Shown one piece after another: positions 63,006 through 64,000 of a stretch of DNA of 64,000 bases (positions are counted from its first letter, which is position 1; each line of letters starts with the position of its first letter). Below the pieces are notes generated by a model. It had not been told where the DNA came from. It saw only the letters and a program-made list of their open reading frames with translations, and made no database searches. Both the position numbers and the translations under genes were made by a program. The DNA comes from Salinisphaeraceae bacterium (lineage in GTDB: Bacteria > Pseudomonadota > Gammaproteobacteria > Nevskiales > Salinisphaeraceae), in NCBI GenBank assembly GCA_002683405.1, contig NYTH01000033.1:124001-188000 (forward strand). The letters are read 5' to 3'.

Positions 63006-64000
63006 ATGACCGATCAGAACCGCAAACCCACGACGACCGACGCCGGCATTCCCGTCGAGAGCGACGAGCATTCCCTCTCGGTGGGCAGCGACGGCCCGCT
63101 GGTCCTGCACGATCATTACCTGATCGAGCAGATGGCCAACTTCAACCGTGAGCGCATTCCCGAGCGTCAGCCCCACGCCAAGGGCGGCGGCGCCTTCGGC
63201 TACTTCGAGACCACGGCCGACATGAGCCAGTACACCAAGGCCGCCGTGTTCCAGAAGGGCACGAAGACCGACACCATGATCCGCTTCTCCACGGTTGCCG
63301 GTGAACGTGGCAGCCCGGACACCTGGCGCGACCCGCGCGGCTTTTCGCTGAAGTTCTACACCAGCGAGGGCAACTACGACATGGTGGGTAACAATACCCC
63401 CGTGTTCTTCATTCGCGACCCCATGAAGTTCCAGCACTTCATCCGCTCGCAGAAGCGCCGCGCCGACAACGGCCTGCGCGACCACGACATGCAGTGGGAT
63501 TTCTGGACCCTGTCGCCCGAATCATCCCATCAGGTCACCTGGCTGATGGGCGACCGCGGCGTGCCGAAAACCTGGCGCCACATGAACGGCTACTCCAGCC
63601 ACACCTACATGTGGGTCAACACGGCCGGCGACAAGTTCTGGGTGAAATATCACTTCAAGACCGATCAGGGCATCGAGTGCTTCACGCAGGAAGAAGCCGA
63701 CCAGATGGCCGGCGAGGAGAGCGACTACCACCGCAAGGATCTGTTCGAATCGATTCGCGACGGCAACCACCCAAGCTGGACGCTCAAGGTCCAGATCATG
63801 CCCTTTGAGGACGCCAAGACCTATCGCCTCAACCCCTTCGACCTGACCAAGGTCTGGCCGCACGAGGACTACCCGCTCATGGAAGTGGGCAAGCTGGTAC
63901 TCAACGAAAACCCGGTGGACTACCACACGCAGATCGAGCAGGCCGCCTACGAGCCCAACAACCTGGTGCCGGGCATCGGCCTGTCGCCCGACAAGATGCT
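63006..64000 (+). CDS. Monofunctional heme catalase, 5' part
   Basis: Degrades hydrogen peroxide to water and oxygen. The gene starts at 63006 (AAGGA upstream) and runs off the right edge; 331 codons are visible. The distal His is H57 in [15 protein letters not shown], the conserved Asn N130 in [15 protein letters not shown], and [20 protein letters not shown] is canonical. The proximal heme Tyr (R-x-x-x-Y) would lie just beyond the window. Small or clade 3 versus large-subunit class cannot be settled from this part. Confidence 0.94.
   Translation, partial: MTDQNRKPTTTDAGIPVESDEHSLSVGSDGPLVLHDHYLIEQMANFNRERIPERQPHAKGGGAFGYFETTADMSQYTKAAVFQKGTKTDTMIRFSTVAGERGSPDTWRDPRGFSLKFYTSEGNYDMVGNNTPVFFIRDPMKFQHFIRSQKRRADNGLRDHDMQWDFWTLSPESSHQVTWLMGDRGVPKTWRHMNGYSSHTYMWVNTAGDKFWVKYHFKTDQGIECFTQEEADQMAGEESDYHRKDLFESIRDGNHPSWTLKVQIMPFEDAKTYRLNPFDLTKVWPHEDYPLMEVGKLVLNENPVDYHTQIEQAAYEPNNLVPGIGLSPDKM

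Overview
The window is a GC-rich, densely packed chromosomal stretch of a gammaproteobacterium. The placement rests on yheS-type ABC-F, sbcB, hslR, djlA, a ppk/ppx pair, PhzF and an SOS box close to the E. coli/Pseudomonas consensus. The load of lipid and hydrophobic-substrate genes (thiolase, several SDRs, a Baeyer-Villiger-type monooxygenase, a 454-aa FabG, hotdog thioesterases, a desaturase, the DUF1302/DUF1329/RND/YCF48 block) resembles marine or hydrocarbon-associated Nevskiales/Salinisphaerales-like lineages. That finer placement is inference. I saw no tRNA, rRNA, CRISPR array, prophage or transposase gene.

Layout. 1-2 kb: the 5' part of a leftward thiolase and a divergent TetR gene, then a 161-bp structured element and a small lipoprotein. 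2.3-7.9 kb: a rightward run of ppa, a transglutaminase-like protein, a CDF metal transporter, an ABC-F ATPase and exonuclease I, most of them overlapping or nearly abutting. 8-9.3 kb: a ComEA-like protein, Hsp15 and a DUF3634 protein. 9.5-13 kb: a ferritin-like hydrolase, a flavin monooxygenase and an SDR. 13-15.9 kb: MipA/OmpV, an RlpA-like lipoprotein, a HemD-like protein and an unknown exported protein. 15.9-25.7 kb: a divergent block (DUF1302 porin-like protein and long FabG leftward; DUF1329, RND permease, YCF48-like protein and SRPBCC protein rightward) around a promoter region with two matching palindromes. The DUF1329 gene has an in-frame TAA at codon 9.

25.7-30.3 kb holds sufT, several tiny membrane or lipoproteins, an SMP-30-like protein, a DUF4112 protein and a peroxiredoxin. 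30.3-36.9 kb is a leftward three-gene signalling operon (intact 7TM histidine kinase, a paralogue whose phosphoacceptor His is Glu, and a NarL/LuxR response regulator) facing a glycine-repeat lipoprotein. 37-45.7 kb: djlA, DUF423, PhzF, convergent ppk and ppx, a MATE exporter and a delta-9-type desaturase with a 25-bp tandem duplication upstream. 45.9-53.9 kb: thioesterases, an RRM protein, an M48 protease, uvrD, a DUF3187 protein and a GluR0-like ligand-gated potassium channel. 54.3-59.6 kb: the SOS mutasome operon imuA-imuB-dnaE2 behind a LexA-box-like site. 59.6-64 kb: a TetR gene flanked by two matching operator-like sites, two SDRs, a DUF4442 protein and the 5' part of a catalase.

How it may work together: the 16-25 kb block looks like an envelope system for moving or modifying hydrophobic molecules. 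The 30-37 kb operon is the most unusual circuit, because an active and a degenerate kinase are translationally coupled to one regulator. The strongest follow-ups are that kinase pair, the nonsense codon in DUF1329, the paired operator candidates (19.7/19.8 kb and 59.6/60.2 kb) and the glutamate-receptor-type channel.
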